From Chloroflexota bacterium (GTDB lineage: Bacteria > Chloroflexota > Anaerolineae > J036 > Brachytrichaceae): a stretch of DNA of 48,389 bases. Below the pieces are notes generated by a model. That model was not told where the DNA came from, ran no database searches, and worked only from the letters and a program-made list of their open reading frames with translations. Below, in pieces: positions 1 through 8,793 of the stretch. Position 1 is the stretch's first letter. Each line of letters opens with the position of its first letter. The position numbers and the translations under genes were made by a program. Location: the NCBI GenBank assembly GCA_023382055.1, contig JAMCQN010000053.1, forward strand, positions 1 to 48,389, given 5' to 3'.

Positions 1-1270
1 GCGAGCAACGGCTCATCGGCGTGCGCAGGTAGGCGACGGCGTTGCCTTCTGCGTAAATGAAGCGGAAGTCCCCGCGGCGCAGCGCTGCGTATTTATGGCG
101 CAGCGCAATGCAGTCTTTTGTATATTGGAGCAGGTTGCGATTCCACTGCTCAGGGGTATCCCATGGGAAAGTGCGCCGGCTGTCCGGGTCCTTGCCGCCC
201 AGCAAGCCGATCTCATCGCCGTAATAAATACACGGCGCGCCGGGATAAGTCATCTGCCACAGCGTAGCGAGTTTCAGCGCGCTCACATCGCCCTTAGCAA
301 TGGATAAATACCGCGCTGTGTCGTGGCTGTCGAGCAGATTCATCTGAACCTGATTGATGCCGGTATCGTATAAGCCCAGCGTGCTGTTCACCGAGAAGGC
401 AAAGCCCTGCGCATCCAGGTTGGGCGCCGGGGAATAGCCGACGTTGCCCAGCAGCGCTTCGTCGCGCTTATCCTTGACGAAGTACCCGATACATGAGCGG
501 GTGAACAGGTAATTCATCACCGCATCGAACTGGTCGCCCTGCAGCCAGCGCTGCGCCTCATGCCATATCTCGCCGACGATGTACGCTTCGGGATTGAGCC
601 CTTTAATGCGGCGGCGGAATTCGCGCCAGAATTCGTCGTCGTTGATTTCACCCGGCACGTCAAGCCGCCATCCGTCGACGCCCTGGCGGATCCAGTATTC
701 GGCCACTTCGTATAGAAACACGCGCACGGCCGGCAGATTGGTGTTGAATTTGGGCAGGGCGGGTATGCCCCACCACGCCTCATAGTTCACCGGCTTGCCC
801 TCATAGGCGTGCAGCGGGAAACCCTTGATGTTGAACCAATCGATGTAAGGCGAGGTAGCGCCATTTTCGAGCGAGTGGTTGAACTGGTAAAACCCCCGGC
901 TGGCGTGGTTGAATACGCCATCGATGACGACGCGAATGTTGCGCTTATGGGCGCTGTCGAGCAACGCCCTGAATGCCTTATCCCCGCCAAGGATCGGGTC
1001 AACGCGAAAGTAATCATGGGTGTGATAACGATGATTGGCCGTCGACTGGAAAATGGGAGTGAAGTATATGGCGGTGATGCCCAGTTCCTGCAGATAGTCC
1101 AGACGCTCCTCGACCCCCAGCAGGTCGCCGCCCTTGAAAGCAAATGTAGACGGTTTCGAGTCCCATGCATCCAGATTGTTCGGTTTGGGTACCCGCGTGG
1201 ATTTTGCAAAGCTGTCGGGGAAGATTTCGTAAAAAACCGCGTCTTTTACCCATTCAGGCGTCTTAATCAT
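1..1270 (-). CDS. GH13 alpha-glycosidase (neopullulanase/cyclomaltodextrinase type), 3' end cut by window edge
   Basis: Reading leftward from the ATG at 1270 gives 423 uninterrupted codons that run off the left edge. All conserved regions of the GH13 alpha-amylase fold are visible: region I VVIDGVFNH (Asp117), region II GWRLDVPGE with the nucleophile Asp204, region III YIVGEIWHE with the acid/base Glu234, and region IV LLDSHDTAR with the transition-state Asp317. There is no signal peptide and no N-terminal starch-binding module, so it is predicted to be cytoplasmic and to hydrolyse alpha-1,4 or alpha-1,6 bonds in maltodextrins or cyclodextrins. The family assignment is firm. The exact substrate cannot be read from the sequence. 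The C-terminal beta domain is probably only partly present. Confidence 0.93.
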   Translation of the reverse strand, partial: MIKTPEWVKDAVFYEIFPDSFAKSTRVPKPNNLDAWDSKPSTFAFKGGDLLGVEERLDYLQELGITAIYFTPIFQSTANHRYHTHDYFRVDPILGGDKAFRALLDSAHKRNIRVVIDGVFNHASRGFYQFNHSLENGATSPYIDWFNIKGFPLHAYEGKPVNYEAWWGIPALPKFNTNLPAVRVFLYEVAEYWIRQGVDGWRLDVPGEINDDEFWREFRRRIKGLNPEAYIVGEIWHEAQRWLQGDQFDAVMNYLFTRSCIGYFVKDKRDEALLGNVGYSPAPNLDAQGFAFSVNSTLGLYDTGINQVQMNLLDSHDTARYLSIAKGDVSALKLATLWQMTYPGAPCIYYGDEIGLLGGKDPDSRRTFPWDTPEQWNRNLLQYTKDCIALRHKYAALRRGDFRFIYAEGNAVAYLRTPMSRCS

Positions 1271-1368
1271 TATAAGCTGTCTTTACCGTGATCATTCTAA
1301 TAAACGTTTGACATGCGCGTGCGGCTGGACACGCAGCGGCATGACTGACCGTCGCATGCGCTGAACCA

Positions 1369-2286
1369 TTATGTGACTAATATCGAAAATGCCAGAACGC
1401 TGACGCAGGCGCCCGTCAGCGACGCTAACAAGTTCACACAATCGTTATTCAGCCATACCCAGCCGCGCAACAGCCGGTTTGGCGTTCCATCCTGTTCTCT
1501 GCTTTTCTCCGTAGGCTTGCGCCGGCGTTCACTATAGTACATCGCCTGCACGGTTGCACCCAGCAGGCTATCCATAAACGCGCCGGTTAATCCTCCGGCG
1601 AATGAAGCAATCAGCAATGCCGGCGACTGGTTCAGGCCGGGGAGTATAGCATTATAAAGAAACGCCCAGACCGCTGGTTGGTTGCCGAAGAAGAGCGCAG
1701 CGACCTGGCCGAGGATGAGCGCGGCCAGCCCGATCAACAGCGCGCCGGCGGCTGCGGCGATCGTTCCGCCAGGCGTGATGCCGCCCGATGTTCCGGCTTC
1801 GACCACCCGCAGGGGACGGGTGATCAAACGCGGCGGCGTCCGGCTCAGCACCCCCAGTTCCGTCGCCCACGTATCGGCGTTAGCGGCGGCCAGCGCCCCG
1901 ATCAGCCCCGCAAGGCAGTACTGGATCGCCGGCGGCCCTGCGCCGCTCAGCATGGCGATGCCGCTGCCTGCGGCGCACAGCGCCGCGATACCGCCGTTGG
2001 CCAGCGCCTGACCCAGATCGCGCTGACCGCCCTTATCGAATAACTCGACGACGGCTTGTTTGCGCGACGCTTTGTAGCGGCTGAGCGCCGAGGACGTGAC
2101 GAAGAAAATGACCAGCAGGAGGCCGCCGGCCAGCCCGCCCAGCCCGAAGATCAGCGTGCCGGTCAGCATGGCACCCGCGACACCGCTGCGGGACAGGGAT
2201 TTGCGCCGGTAGGCCAAAGCGCCGATGACAGCGCTGAGCGCGACTCCGATGGCGAGGCGCAACAGGACGACAGCGGTTGGATTCAT
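1369..2286 (-). CDS. DUF92 / TIGR00297 family integral membrane protein
   Basis: This 305-residue protein is very hydrophobic with about six or seven predicted membrane segments, for example residues 7-25, 36-65 and the C-terminal segment. The N-terminal pattern LAYRRKSLSRSGVAGAMLTGTLIFG and the central ANADTWATELGVLS and GTSGGITPGGT stretches are characteristic of the DUF92 family. The plant relative VTE6 is a phytyl-phosphate kinase, so an isoprenoid-phosphate kinase role is possible, but bacterial members are mostly uncharacterised. It lies 98 bp downstream of the divergent-facing glycosidase start and is transcribed away from murE. The family is clear; the function is a guess. Confidence 0.85.
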   Translation of the reverse strand: MNPTAVVLLRLAIGVALSAVIGALAYRRKSLSRSGVAGAMLTGTLIFGLGGLAGGLLLVIFFVTSSALSRYKASRKQAVVELFDKGGQRDLGQALANGGIAALCAAGSGIAMLSGAGPPAIQYCLAGLIGALAAANADTWATELGVLSRTPPRLITRPLRVVEAGTSGGITPGGTIAAAAGALLIGLAALILGQVAALFFGNQPAVWAFLYNAILPGLNQSPALLIASFAGGLTGAFMDSLLGATVQAMYYSERRRKPTEKSREQDGTPNRLLRGWVWLNNDCVNLLASLTGACVSVLAFSILVT

Positions 2287-2325
2287 CGGGATGAATTATA
2301 TGAACGCGGCGATTGCGCGTGATCG

Positions 2326-2334
2326 TGGTATAAG
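2326..2334 (+). promoter_or_regulatory. Extended -10 promoter candidate for murE
   Basis: The sequence TGGTATAAG combines the TGn extension with a five-of-six match to TATAAT. It lies about 40 bp before the murE start. No good -35 box is found at normal spacing, which is tolerated by extended -10 promoters. A ribosome binding site AGGAAC follows at about 2360. Confidence 0.35.
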
Positions 2335-2374
2335 TTCACTTGCATAGTGACAAACGAACAGGAACAGATGCCAC

Positions 2375-3919
2375 ATGAGTAAAACCCTGCAGCAGTTGAT
2401 CGCAGCCTTGCCAGGGGTCAATCAGGTCATACCGACCGCAAGCGATGAGGTTGAGGTGACGGCTGTCGCCGACGACAACCGGCGCGTCCTGCCGGGACAT
2501 CTGTTCGTGGCCTACCCGGGCGTCGCCGTCGATGGGCGCCGCTTTATCCCAGATGCCGTGAAACGCGGCGCGGTCGCGGTGGTGTGCGAGCAACCCCAGG
2601 TCGGGCTGAGCGTGCCGCAGGTGATTGTCCCGAACGGGCGGCAGGCCTTCGCATTTCTGTGCGCCGCCTGGCATGATTTCCCCAGCCGCAGCATGGTCAT
2701 GATCGGCGTCACCGGCACCGACGGCAAGACCACCACGACTAACCTGATCTACAGCATGCTGAAAGCGGCCGGCATCCGCGTCGGCATGATCAGCACCGTG
2801 AATGCCGTCATCGGCGAGCGCGTTCTCGACACAGGGCTGCACACCACCACACCGGACGCCGATGAGGTGCAGGAATATCTGGCTCAGATGCGCGACGCCG
2901 GCATGACGCATTGCGTTCTGGAGGTCACATCGCACGGGCTGGCGCAGTACCGCGTGGACGCCGTGGATTTCGATATCGCCGTGGTGACGAATATCACGCA
3001 CGAGCATCTGGATTTGCACGGGTCTTACGAAGCCTACCGCGCGGCTAAGGCGCGTCTGTTCCAGATCGTCGGGCAACCGCGCCGGCTGGACTCACGGGCT
3101 GGCAAACCGGCCGTCAGCCCGACCGCCGTCCTGAACGCCGACGACTCGTTCTCTTACGAATTCCTCCGGTCGATACCCGTGCAGGAACAACTGGTCTATT
3201 CCCGTCGTCCCGGGGCGCTACACTCGGTGTTCGTCGAGTCGCAGCGGTATGCTCCGGATGGCATGTACGTCCGTCTGGCTACTCCGCGTGGCGGGATCGA
3301 ATTGCGCAGCCCGCTCATTGGCGAGTTCAACCTCTCTAACCTGATGGCGGCCGTGTGCGCGGCGCTCGCGGTGGGGCTGCCCGCTTCGGCGATTGCGGCA
3401 GGCGCCGCTGCGTTCGCAGGCGTGCCGGGCCGGCTGGAGCGCATCGATATGGGGCAGCCCTTCACGGCCATCGTCGATTTCGCGCATACGCCCAATGCAT
3501 TGGAACAGGCGTTGCGCGCCGTGCGCGCGATCACGGCGGGACGGATCATTGTCGTGTTCGGCTGCGCCGGAGAGCGCGATGTGCAGAAGCGCCCGATGAT
3601 GGGCCGGGTGACTGCCGAGAACGCCGATGTGGTGGTGATGACTGCTGAAGATCCGCGCCGCGAGAAACTCGATGACATCCTCGACCAGATGATCGCGGGT
3701 GTTGCTGCGAGCGCAAATCCGGCTGTTGAACTGCATCGCGTGCCCGACAGAGGCGAGGCGATCCGAATCGCATGCCGGCTGGCGCGCCCCGGCGATACGG
3801 TTATGGCATGTGGCAAGGGGCACGAACAGTCGATGTGCTTCGGAACCGTTGAGACACCGTGGGACGATCGCGTGGTCATGCGCGAGGCGATCAGGCAGAA
3901 GATGGAGACTGGAGATTAG
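2375..3919 (+). CDS. murE: UDP-N-acetylmuramoyl-tripeptide synthetase MurE
   Basis: This 514-residue Mur ligase adds the third amino acid to UDP-MurNAc-L-Ala-D-Glu during cytoplasmic peptidoglycan precursor synthesis. It shows the N-terminal UDP-binding domain (about 1-105), the ATP loop GVTGTDGKTTTT near residue 112, LEVTSHGLAQYRVD, the carbamylated-lysine motif YRAAKARLFQ near residue 226, and the C-terminal ligase domain. The specificity loop reads EDPR near residue 425, where meso-DAP enzymes normally have DNPR, so the amino acid added is uncertain; Chloroflexota are known to vary here. The last codons and the TAG stop lie inside a heptamer repeat array, so the C-terminus METGD is repeat-derived. 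Confidence 0.95.
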   Translation: MSKTLQQLIAALPGVNQVIPTASDEVEVTAVADDNRRVLPGHLFVAYPGVAVDGRRFIPDAVKRGAVAVVCEQPQVGLSVPQVIVPNGRQAFAFLCAAWHDFPSRSMVMIGVTGTDGKTTTTNLIYSMLKAAGIRVGMISTVNAVIGERVLDTGLHTTTPDADEVQEYLAQMRDAGMTHCVLEVTSHGLAQYRVDAVDFDIAVVTNITHEHLDLHGSYEAYRAAKARLFQIVGQPRRLDSRAGKPAVSPTAVLNADDSFSYEFLRSIPVQEQLVYSRRPGALHSVFVESQRYAPDGMYVRLATPRGGIELRSPLIGEFNLSNLMAAVCAALAVGLPASAIAAGAAAFAGVPGRLERIDMGQPFTAIVDFAHTPNALEQALRAVRAITAGRIIVVFGCAGERDVQKRPMMGRVTAENADVVVMTAEDPRREKLDDILDQMIAGVAASANPAVELHRVPDRGEAIRIACRLARPGDTVMACGKGHEQSMCFGTVETPWDDRVVMREAIRQKMETGD

Positions 3920-3987
3920 AGATTGGAGATTGGAGATTAAAGATTGGAGATTGGAGATTGGAGATTGGAGATTAAAGATTGGAGATT
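3904..3987 (+). repeat. Heptanucleotide tandem repeat array, 12 units (RRAGATT)
   Basis: Twelve consecutive 7-base units follow the consensus GGAGATT, with variants AGAGATT, AAAGATT and one GGAGACT. The array begins inside the last codons of murE, supplies its TAG stop at 3917-3919 and continues into the intergenic space. The period is exactly seven throughout, resembling the short tandemly repeated repetitive (STRR) sequences known from cyanobacteria. Confidence 0.9.
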
Positions 3988-4109
3988 GGGATTCTACCGA
4001 AGCGCAGCTAGAATAGGCCTGTGAAGCTCATATAGAATGACGAAACCAGAGGAATACAGGAGCCAGTCGTTTTTTGCGCCTAATTGCCTGAAACCAATCG
4101 CTGATTACC

Positions 4110-4130
4110 AATCTCTAATCTCTAATCTCC
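4110..4130 (-). repeat. Heptanucleotide array, 3 units, inverted relative to the murE array
   Basis: Three units AATCTCT, AATCTCT and AATCTCC are the reverse complement of the 3904-3987 repeat. Positions 3911-3931 can pair with 4110-4130 over 20 of 21 bases, giving a long stem with a loop of about 178 bases between murE and the next gene. The array ends three bases before the ATG at 4134 and occupies the place where a ribosome binding site would be expected. Confidence 0.85.
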
Positions 4131-4133
4131 AAT

Positions 4134-5477
4134 ATGATCCGCAAACAGGAAATCCAGTTTCTCCTCGACGCTGTGAGCGCGGCTGAGTGCGTGTCTATTA
4201 TGGGCCTCAGCAATATGGGCAAGTCTGCGCTCGCGCGGGAACTGTGCACCCCGGCGGTGCGCCAGGCATTGCTTGGCGAGCGCAGCGACGACTGGTTATT
4301 CGTTTATGTGGACTGCAACCTGATGCCGGAGCGCAGCGAGCAGGCTTTGCACGAAGTCATCCTGCGCGCGACACTGGAAACCATGCGGCACAGCGGCGCG
4401 CAGGACGGCGTCATGGCGCGCCTCGACAAGCTGTACGAGCAGGTTATCCAGCCGCCTTCGCCGCTGCGCAGCCCGCTGGCATTCAACGATGCGATCAACT
4501 TCCTGTGCGACGAGTCGGGGCGGCCGCTGGTGTTGTTGTTCGATGAGTTCGACGATCCATTTGGCAAGCTCGACGGACGCACCTTCCTGAACCTGCGCGC
4601 CATGAAAGACCATCTGGCTTCGGCGTTGACCTACGTCACGGTCACCGAGCAACCGCTGGCGGATATCCGCACGGATCGCGAAGCGACGGAGTTCATCGAG
4701 CTGTTTACATTGCGGGCGCGCTGGGTCGGTTTCCTGAACGAGGCGGACGCCCGGACGGTCGTGCGCGCATTCGCCGCGGATAGCCATGCCACGTGGCAGC
4801 CGGACGAAATTGATTTTGTCGTCGCGCAGGCCGGCGGCCATCCGGGTCTGCTGCAGGGGGTGCTGGCCACCTTCATGCGCGTGGCTGCCGGCGCGCCGGA
4901 CAGCGCCAGGCCGGTGGCGTTCTCGGTGGCGCGTCAATCCTTCGACAACGACGCCATGATCCGCCACGAGTGCCAGAAATTGTGGACGCAACTTTCGGAT
5001 GCGGAGCAGGCTGAACTGATGGCATACGTGAACGGTGAGCGCGGCAGCGACGCCGTGTTGGCGCAGTTGCAGTCAAAACGGCTGCTGGCCTCTGATGATG
5101 AGGAAGCCGCTGCGCGGCCCGTCGCCGGCGAACTGTGGACGACTTTTATCCGGCGCCATGCCCTGGCGCGGCAAGGATTGGAGCGGGGCGTGCGCGTCGA
5201 TGTGGATTCAGGCGAAGTCTATGCCGGCGGCCGCCGGCTGGAACAACTGACCGAGTTGGAATACAAGCTTGTCCTGCTGATGTATGGCCGCCTGAACAAG
5301 ATCGTCGATAAATACGCCATCGTCACGCAAGTGTGGGGCGAGAATTACCTCGACGATGTGGATGACGCGCGCATCGAGAAGCTGGTCAGCCGCCTGCGCG
5401 CCAAGCTGGAGCCCGACGCCGTCGAGCCAAAATATCTCCTCACTGTGCGCGGACGCGGTTATAAACTCGTCGGCTAG
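4134..5477 (+). CDS. AAA-type (STAND-like) ATPase with C-terminal OmpR/PhoB-type winged helix
   Basis: This 447-residue protein has a P-loop GLSNMGKSAL at residues 24-33 and a Walker B LVLLFDEFDDP near 131-141, as in AAA_16/STAND NTPases. Residues about 360-447 form a Trans_reg_C winged helix, recognisable from LTELEYKLVLLM, ARIEKLVSRLRAKLE and YLLTVRGRGYKLVG. No receiver domain is present. It is therefore an ATP-dependent DNA-binding regulator of unknown signal, predicted cytoplasmic. The ATG at 4134 abuts a heptamer repeat and lacks a Shine-Dalgarno sequence; no better upstream start is evident because MIRKQEIQFLLDAV is the normal beginning of such ATPase domains. It is followed 22 bp later by a small membrane protein gene. 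Confidence 0.8.
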   Translation: MIRKQEIQFLLDAVSAAECVSIMGLSNMGKSALARELCTPAVRQALLGERSDDWLFVYVDCNLMPERSEQALHEVILRATLETMRHSGAQDGVMARLDKLYEQVIQPPSPLRSPLAFNDAINFLCDESGRPLVLLFDEFDDPFGKLDGRTFLNLRAMKDHLASALTYVTVTEQPLADIRTDREATEFIELFTLRARWVGFLNEADARTVVRAFAADSHATWQPDEIDFVVAQAGGHPGLLQGVLATFMRVAAGAPDSARPVAFSVARQSFDNDAMIRHECQKLWTQLSDAEQAELMAYVNGERGSDAVLAQLQSKRLLASDDEEAAARPVAGELWTTFIRRHALARQGLERGVRVDVDSGEVYAGGRRLEQLTELEYKLVLLMYGRLNKIVDKYAIVTQVWGENYLDDVDDARIEKLVSRLRAKLEPDAVEPKYLLTVRGRGYKLVG

Positions 5478-5499
5478 CGCGCTTCTGGAGAAATCAGCA

Positions 5500-5760
5500 T
5501 TGGCACAGACCCGGGAAGGCAATCACTCGCAACGGGTGATCCGCGCCAGCGAGATAGGGCAGTATCAGTATTGCGCGCGCGCCTGGTGGTTGAGCAGCGT
5601 CAAAGGCGTCTCTTCCGCAAACATCCAGGAACTGACTCAGGGCGAGGCAGCGCATCGCCGACACGGGCGACGGGTGTGGGCTGCCGGGTTTCTGCGCACG
5701 CTCGCGATTGTGTTGGCGATCCTGGCGATTGCGGTGATTCTGCTGGCCGTGCTGCATTAG
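5500..5760 (+). CDS. 86-residue membrane protein with Cas4-like N-terminal motif
   Basis: The TTG start at 5500 is preceded by CTGGAG at 5485-5490 and gives an 86-residue protein; a longer in-frame start at 5356 would lie inside the preceding gene and is rejected. Residues about 17-50 contain ASEIGQYQYCARAWWL followed by GEAAHRRHGRRVW, which resembles the first conserved block of Cas4/DUF83 PD-(D/E)XK proteins (EI..Y.YCPR..WL...G...H..G). The nuclease core is absent, and residues about 62-85 form a single hydrophobic helix. It is probably an anchored remnant or a minimal domain of unknown role. It lies directly behind the AAA-wHTH gene and converges on the PBP gene. Confidence 0.65.
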   Translation: MAQTREGNHSQRVIRASEIGQYQYCARAWWLSSVKGVSSANIQELTQGEAAHRRHGRRVWAAGFLRTLAIVLAILAIAVILLAVLH

Positions 5761-5784
5761 AGCAGCTTCCGTGCTTCAAACGCG

Positions 5785-8700
5785 CTATGGTTTCTTGTAC
5801 CCGATCAGGGCGCGGACGTGTGCGCTTTCGGTGCGGTTACCCGCGCCGTCATAGGCGACAGCCCAGAATTCTATAGCGCCGGTCGCCTTGATCGTCCACT
5901 TCACATTGAACGGTGGCGCGGTTTTAACCGCGTACGGATTGGCTGGATCGGCGCTGTTATAAAACTCCACCTTGCTGATGCTGTTGTCGTCGCGCACATC
6001 GGCGTTGACATCGACCCATTCATCCTCAGCGGCATTGAACGTCTCGTTGCTGAAGGGCTGGACCAACTTGACCGTCGGCGAGATGGCATCCACGGTCACC
6101 TGGATCGTCGAATCGGTGGCCGCGCCGTTTTTCTCGATCCGCGTCAGCTTCAGCGAGTACAGGCCGGGCGAGATGCCGGCCAGGTTCCAATGCTCGAGGA
6201 TATTGTTATCGACTTGATCCGGGTGGTCGGGGCCGATTTGCTGCCACTTGTCAGGCGGCACGCTGATGCCGGCGCCGAAGAACACTTTGTAGGCCGCCCA
6301 GTCGCCGCCTTTGGCGTTTCCGGCGATATCCACAATGCCCCCGTTTATCATCGGGCTGACATAGCTCCCATCGGCAGGTTTGGACAAGGCGACGTCGCCG
6401 GAAGCGATTGTCCCGCCATACTGGGTGTCGAACTCGGTCGGCGCTGCCGGCATCGCCTGTTTCTGCTTGTCGGTCAGCGAGTTATACCAGTCCTGCGCCT
6501 GGGGCGGGAAAACGTACATGACGCGTTCCTCGACCTTGTCCGGCGGCGTCCCCGCCACGGCGATCTTGCCGGTTTCCTTGTCGATGGGGAACTTCTGCAC
6601 GATGGTATCGGTCTGCTTGGGTTCGGTGCCGGGGATGAACAGTTCGCTGACGGTGGGGCATACCCCGTTGGGCAGCAGGCCGTCAATGGCGCACACGGCC
6701 CGTTCCACCAGCCCGTCCGGGCGCTCGAACTGCCGCGCCGGCCTGCCCTGATTCAGGTATTCCATCACGTCATGCCAGATCGGCGCTGCGCCAGTCAGGC
6801 CGGTCACCGTGTGCGCCATAGAGTGATTGTCGGTGTTGCCCACCCACACGCCCACCACGAAGTCCGGCGTGTAGCCCATCGTCCAGTTATCCTTGTTGTC
6901 GTTGGTGGTGCCGGTCTTGACGGCGGCCGGCCGGTCGTTGCTCAGATCGAGCACGCTGGGGTATCCAAAGGCGGCGGCGCGGGCGTTCGCATCTGACAGG
7001 ATGCTGGTGATCTGGTACGCCAACTGCCGGCTGGTTGGCCCAAGCAGGTTGGGGTTGCTGGCTGGCCTGTAGTCGTACAGGATACGGCCTTTTGAATCTT
7101 CAACGCGCAGGATGGACACCGGATCAAGCTCGCGGTATCCCGGTCGTTTCAAGTCTGCCGGGCGCGCTGCGCCAACCATCGTGCCGCCGTTTGCGATGAC
7201 GCTATAAACATAAGTCATATCCAGCAGCTTCACTTCACCGCCGCCGAGTGTCAGCGCCAGGCCATAGTATTGCAGACCTTTGTTCAAGTCGTTGATGCCC
7301 AACTTGTGCGCCGTGCGAAGGACATTGCCGATCCCGGCGCGCTGTAGCGCGTCAACAGCGGGGATGTTGTAGGAGCGAGACAGAGAAATGCGCATGCGCA
7401 CGGGACCGTGATAGACGCGGTCGTAGTCCTCCGGTGTGTAAGGAGCAATGCCGCCCACATCGAAGGCCGTTCGCACGTCCCAGAACATGGTCGCCGGAGA
7501 CGCCCCCTGGCGCAGCAGCTCGATGTAGGTGATCGGTTTAAAGGATGAACCGGGTTGGCGCAGGCCTGTGGCGACGTTGAACTTGCCGTCGATGGCATCG
7601 TTGAAATAGTCCAGGCTGCCCACCATCGACAGGATTTCCGCAGTGCCGGTCTTCAACACCACAACCGATGCGTTGTTCGCGTCTTTGTTTTGTGCTTGCA
7701 GCGCAGCAATCTTTTCATTGGCGATCTTGCGAACTTCGTTGTCCACATTCAGGTCGAGCGTGGTGTAAATTTTCAGGCCGCCGCGGTTGACCAGTTCCGT
7801 AGCTGCGTCTGCGCCGATGCCCAGGTGGTCGGCCAGCAATTGTATGGCCTGATCCTTTGCATAAACCGAAAAGTGCGGGGCCAGAATGTTGAAGCGCTGC
7901 TGTTTGGTGGACAGCATAAGCGTCTCGCGTTTGGCATCGGCGGCCATCTTGGCCGTGACCTGGCAATCCGGCACGCCCTGTTGCGTGGCCTGCACCATCG
8001 CGTCCAGGGTCAGGGATTGACGGTCCTTCGCCGGAACCGGGTTGTCGAACGGGTTCTGCTTCGGGAATTGCGGGATTGGCGCCAGCATCGCAGCTTCGCC
8101 CAGCGTCAGGTCGCGGGCGTTTTTATTGAAGTACACGCGCGAGGCGGCCTCGATGCCGTACGCCAGGTTGCCATAGAAGTTGGTATTCATATACCACTCC
8201 AGCAACAGCTTTTTATCGTAGCGGCGGGTGACCTCCATCGCAAGCAGTGCTTCGCGCGCTTTGACGGCCAGGGTGCGCTGGGGGCCCATGCGCTCTTCCG
8301 GCGGCGTGATGACGTTTTTCACCAATTGCTGCGCGATATTCGAGGCGCCCTGGGTCTGGCCGCCCTGCAGGTTGTTGACCACGGCGCGCAGGGTGCCGCG
8401 GATGTCAAAGCCCTGAGTCTCATAGAAACGGCGGTCCTCGTTGGCAACCGTCGCGCAGCGCAGGAACGGCGAGATATCGTTGAACTTCACCCACTGGCGG
8501 TCGCCGCCGGTCGGGTCGATGATCTCGTAGAGCAGTGTGCCGTTGCGGTCGTATAACTTGCTCGTCTGGAACGAGTTCTGCACCTTCACGATCTGGGTCG
8601 GGTCGGGCAGGTCCTGCGTGAAGTAGGAATAGACGGCGCTGGCGGCTGCCACGACGGTAACCGGGATCGCGATCGACACGACGGCGATAATGACCGCCAG

Positions 8701-8793
8701 CACCGAGAAAATCTGCACCGCGCGTTTCCCGACGTTGTTCCTGCTCTTCGCGCGCCGGCGCTGGCGCATGGGGATCAGATGATTTGTTTGCAT
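5785..8793 (-). CDS. Class A penicillin-binding protein (glycosyltransferase GT51 / transpeptidase)
   Basis: This 1002-residue bifunctional peptidoglycan synthase has a basic cytoplasmic N-terminus and one membrane anchor at about residues 28-55. The GT51 domain has NEDRRFYETQGFD with the catalytic Glu and GASNIAQQLVKN. The transpeptidase has PGSSFKPITY (SxxK serine), SRSYN (SxN) and AVKTGTTND (KTG). The long tail after about residue 690 carries Ig-like beta-sandwich segments, such as SISKVEFYN and WAVAYDGAGN, resembling PBP1C/biPBP C-terminal modules. It polymerises and crosslinks glycan on the outer face of the membrane. The gene is monocistronic and converges with the 86-residue protein gene. 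No strong ribosome binding site precedes the ATG. Confidence 0.93.
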   Translation of the reverse strand: MQTNHLIPMRQRRRAKSRNNVGKRAVQIFSVLAVIIAVVSIAIPVTVVAAASAVYSYFTQDLPDPTQIVKVQNSFQTSKLYDRNGTLLYEIIDPTGGDRQWVKFNDISPFLRCATVANEDRRFYETQGFDIRGTLRAVVNNLQGGQTQGASNIAQQLVKNVITPPEERMGPQRTLAVKAREALLAMEVTRRYDKKLLLEWYMNTNFYGNLAYGIEAASRVYFNKNARDLTLGEAAMLAPIPQFPKQNPFDNPVPAKDRQSLTLDAMVQATQQGVPDCQVTAKMAADAKRETLMLSTKQQRFNILAPHFSVYAKDQAIQLLADHLGIGADAATELVNRGGLKIYTTLDLNVDNEVRKIANEKIAALQAQNKDANNASVVVLKTGTAEILSMVGSLDYFNDAIDGKFNVATGLRQPGSSFKPITYIELLRQGASPATMFWDVRTAFDVGGIAPYTPEDYDRVYHGPVRMRISLSRSYNIPAVDALQRAGIGNVLRTAHKLGINDLNKGLQYYGLALTLGGGEVKLLDMTYVYSVIANGGTMVGAARPADLKRPGYRELDPVSILRVEDSKGRILYDYRPASNPNLLGPTSRQLAYQITSILSDANARAAAFGYPSVLDLSNDRPAAVKTGTTNDNKDNWTMGYTPDFVVGVWVGNTDNHSMAHTVTGLTGAAPIWHDVMEYLNQGRPARQFERPDGLVERAVCAIDGLLPNGVCPTVSELFIPGTEPKQTDTIVQKFPIDKETGKIAVAGTPPDKVEERVMYVFPPQAQDWYNSLTDKQKQAMPAAPTEFDTQYGGTIASGDVALSKPADGSYVSPMINGGIVDIAGNAKGGDWAAYKVFFGAGISVPPDKWQQIGPDHPDQVDNNILEHWNLAGISPGLYSLKLTRIEKNGAATDSTIQVTVDAISPTVKLVQPFSNETFNAAEDEWVDVNADVRDDNSISKVEFYNSADPANPYAVKTAPPFNVKWTIKATGAIEFWAVAYDGAGNRTESAHVRALIGYKKP

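Noticed and set aside
3904..4130. Possible CRISPR array
   Set aside because: Units are seven bases long and directly adjacent without spacers, so these are simple tandem repeats.
5818..6996. 392-codon plus-strand frame opposite the penicillin-binding protein
   Set aside because: It is antisense to a conserved PBP reading frame and has no recognisable family; a codon-structure shadow.
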